Assembly: GCF_937875265.1 (NCBI RefSeq)
Contig: NZ_CALLXM010000273.1
Span: 1 to 15,698 of the forward strand
Source: an uncultured Acetobacter sp.
GTDB taxonomy: Bacteria; Pseudomonadota; Alphaproteobacteria; Acetobacterales; Acetobacteraceae
Length of the DNA: 15,698 nucleotides
Reading direction: 5' to 3'
The translations under genes were made by a program, and so were the position numbers. The notes below the pieces were generated by a model. That model was not told the DNA's origin. It saw only the letters and a list, made by a program, of their open reading frames with translations, and ran no database searches. Of the stretch, positions 14,483-15,698 are shown in pieces (position 1 is the first letter of the stretch; every line of letters begins with the position of its first letter).

Positions 14483-15363
14483 GTCCGTCCTCCGCGGATG
14501 CCAACCCGCACCACAATATTAATAATGAGCACACCCACAGTGACCAGCAGGGCGCCGGTCCATGCCTGCTGCATCCAGTCCTGATAGGCAGAGCCTGCAT
14601 ACTGATAAATAGCCACCGGAAGGCTGGCCATGGGCCGCCGCATGTCCAGAGACCACTCAGAATTCCCCAGTGAGGTAAACAGCAGCGGCGCGGTTTCACC
14701 CGCCACACGGGCAATGGCCAGCAGCACACCGGTCATGATGCCGCCGCGCGCCGCACGCACACAGATAAACAGAATAACGCGCCACTTGGCCGCACCCAGT
14801 GCAATCCCGGCCTCACGCATGGACACCGGAACAAGCCGCAGCATGTCTTCGGTTGTGCGCACAATAATGGGCATAGCCATCAGAGAGAGCGCTGCGGCAC
14901 CGGAAAAGCCGGAGAAATGCCCGAAAGGTTCAACCAGGAGCATGTAAATAAACAGGCCGATCAGGATGGACGGAGCAGACAGCAGCATATCCGACACAAA
15001 ACGGACCGTACGGGCCAGCTTGGTGTTCGCACCGTATTCCGCCAGAAAAATACCAGTCAGCAGCCCGGCAGGCGCACCCAGCAAAATGGCAAGCCCGGTT
15101 TGCAGCAGGCTGCCCACAATAGCATTGGCCAGACCACCGCCGGTATCCGGCGCGCCCATAGAATGGGTGAACAGGGATGCAGTCAGCCCCGGCAGGCCGT
15201 TTTTGAGCAGAGTCCAGAGGATGGACCCCAGCACAAACACCACAATCAGCATGGCAAGCCAGCTGAGGCCGGTAGCCAGTTTATCGGTAATTCTGCGCTG
15301 AACGGCCTGAAAGTTTGACCGCTGAGGCCGCTGTGCGGCCGGAGAAACAGCCTGAGCCATCAT
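14479..15363 (-). CDS. pstA: Phosphate ABC transporter permease PstA
   Basis: One of two inner-membrane permeases of the phosphate importer. The 294 residues hold a basic cytoplasmic N terminus and about six membrane segments (near 33-53, 78-107, 122-145, 155-169, 200-222 and 268-287). The EAA loop that contacts PstB is REAGIALGAAKWRVI at 183-197, and ARVAGETAPLLFT at 218-230 is a PstA landmark. Two adjacent ATG codons (15363 and 15360) could serve as start; I keep the first because it overlaps the pstC stop as ATGA. The gene overlaps pstB at the other end by four bases, showing a compact operon. Confidence 0.97.
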   Translation of the reverse strand: MMAQAVSPAAQRPQRSNFQAVQRRITDKLATGLSWLAMLIVVFVLGSILWTLLKNGLPGLTASLFTHSMGAPDTGGGLANAIVGSLLQTGLAILLGAPAGLLTGIFLAEYGANTKLARTVRFVSDMLLSAPSILIGLFIYMLLVEPFGHFSGFSGAAALSLMAMPIIVRTTEDMLRLVPVSMREAGIALGAAKWRVILFICVRAARGGIMTGVLLAIARVAGETAPLLFTSLGNSEWSLDMRRPMASLPVAIYQYAGSAYQDWMQQAWTGALLVTVGVLIINIVVRVGIRGGRT

Positions 15364-15698
15364 GAGCGTTTTCCTGCCTGCGCTTCACCCCGGGCCAGCA
15401 GAATGCGGGAGAACCAGAGTGTCACAAAGGAAATAGCCATCAGAATTGCCCCCAGCGCCATCAGCGAGGACAGCTTGAGGCTGCCAGAAGGGCTTTCCGG
15501 AAATTCCAGAGCAATCAGGGAGGCAATGGTGTTAGCCGGTGCAAACAGGGACCAGCCGATATGGTTACTGTCACCAATCACGAAGGTGACGGCCATGGTT
15601 TCCCCCATGGCGCGACCCATGCCCAGCACAATGCCACCCACAACACCCTGACGGGACCAGGGCAGCACAACACGGCGCATCACTTCCCAGCGGGTAGC
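15360..15698 (-). CDS. pstC: Phosphate ABC transporter permease PstC (C-terminal part, cut by window edge)
   Basis: The second permease of the phosphate importer. Only the last 112 residues are present. The frame stays open to the right edge, where it reads ATRWEVMRRVVLPWSRQG, the end of the EAA loop, followed by GGIVLGMGRAMGETMAVTFV, a strong PstC landmark. Two further hydrophobic segments follow and the chain ends EAQAGKRS. A GTG or ATG near 15680 could be mistaken for a start, but the conserved loop continues upstream of it. The stop overlaps the pstA start by four bases. The rest of pstC and probably pstS lie beyond the window. Confidence 0.96.
   Translation of the reverse strand, partial: ATRWEVMRRVVLPWSRQGVVGGIVLGMGRAMGETMAVTFVIGDSNHIGWSLFAPANTIASLIALEFPESPSGSLKLSSLMALGAILMAISFVTLWFSRILLARGEAQAGKRS

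Overview
The window looks like ordinary chromosome from an alphaproteobacterium, most likely an acetic acid bacterium (Acetobacteraceae, Acetobacter-like). The evidence is the moderately high GC, an rplM-rpsI pair whose S9 has a roughly 30-residue N-terminal extension, a short FtsY without the long acidic A domain, and the mix of a periplasmic S10 carboxypeptidase with a coiled-coil porin. The genus is my inference from protein style. No phage, insertion sequence, CRISPR array, tRNA or rRNA gene was seen.

Layout. Positions 1-2438 (minus strand) hold a tightly packed cluster transcribed dapF, mtaB, ftsY (ftsY runs off the left edge), with a 4-base overlap and a 1-base gap. A glyoxalase I-like gene (2497-2898, minus) lies upstream of dapF and is divergent from a coiled-coil outer-membrane porin (3062-5011, plus). 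An AT-rich palindrome overlaps the predicted porin promoter. A DEAD-box RNA helicase follows (5127-6905, plus). A bidirectional terminator (6918-6953) separates it from a small secreted protein built of 29-residue repeats (6975-7529, minus). Divergent from that is an S10 serine carboxypeptidase (7681-9243, plus), closed by a very strong bidirectional terminator (9272-9307) shared with the rplM-rpsI operon (10308-9341, minus), whose promoter is clear. A membrane-anchored protein of unknown function (10531-11880, plus) starts beyond two perfect inverted repeats. The right third (11892-15698, minus) is the phosphate operon, read pstC, pstA, pstB, phoU, followed 45 bases later by a lipoprotein with two retropepsin-like aspartic protease halves.

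How the genes work together. pstCAB are the membrane and ATPase parts of high-affinity phosphate import and PhoU is the signalling partner. pstS is not in the window. The protease may be co-transcribed with phoU, and its GTG start lies inside an 11-bp perfect hairpin, so its translation may depend on ribosomes finishing phoU. dapF feeds lysine and peptidoglycan synthesis, mtaB modifies tRNA, and ftsY delivers SRP-bound ribosomes to the membrane. These three are housekeeping genes linked by position more than by pathway.

No complete new multi-gene system is evident. The most unusual items are the tryptophan-striped repeat protein, the double retropepsin lipoprotein with its start-codon hairpin, and several perfect palindromes in promoter regions whose regulators are unknown.
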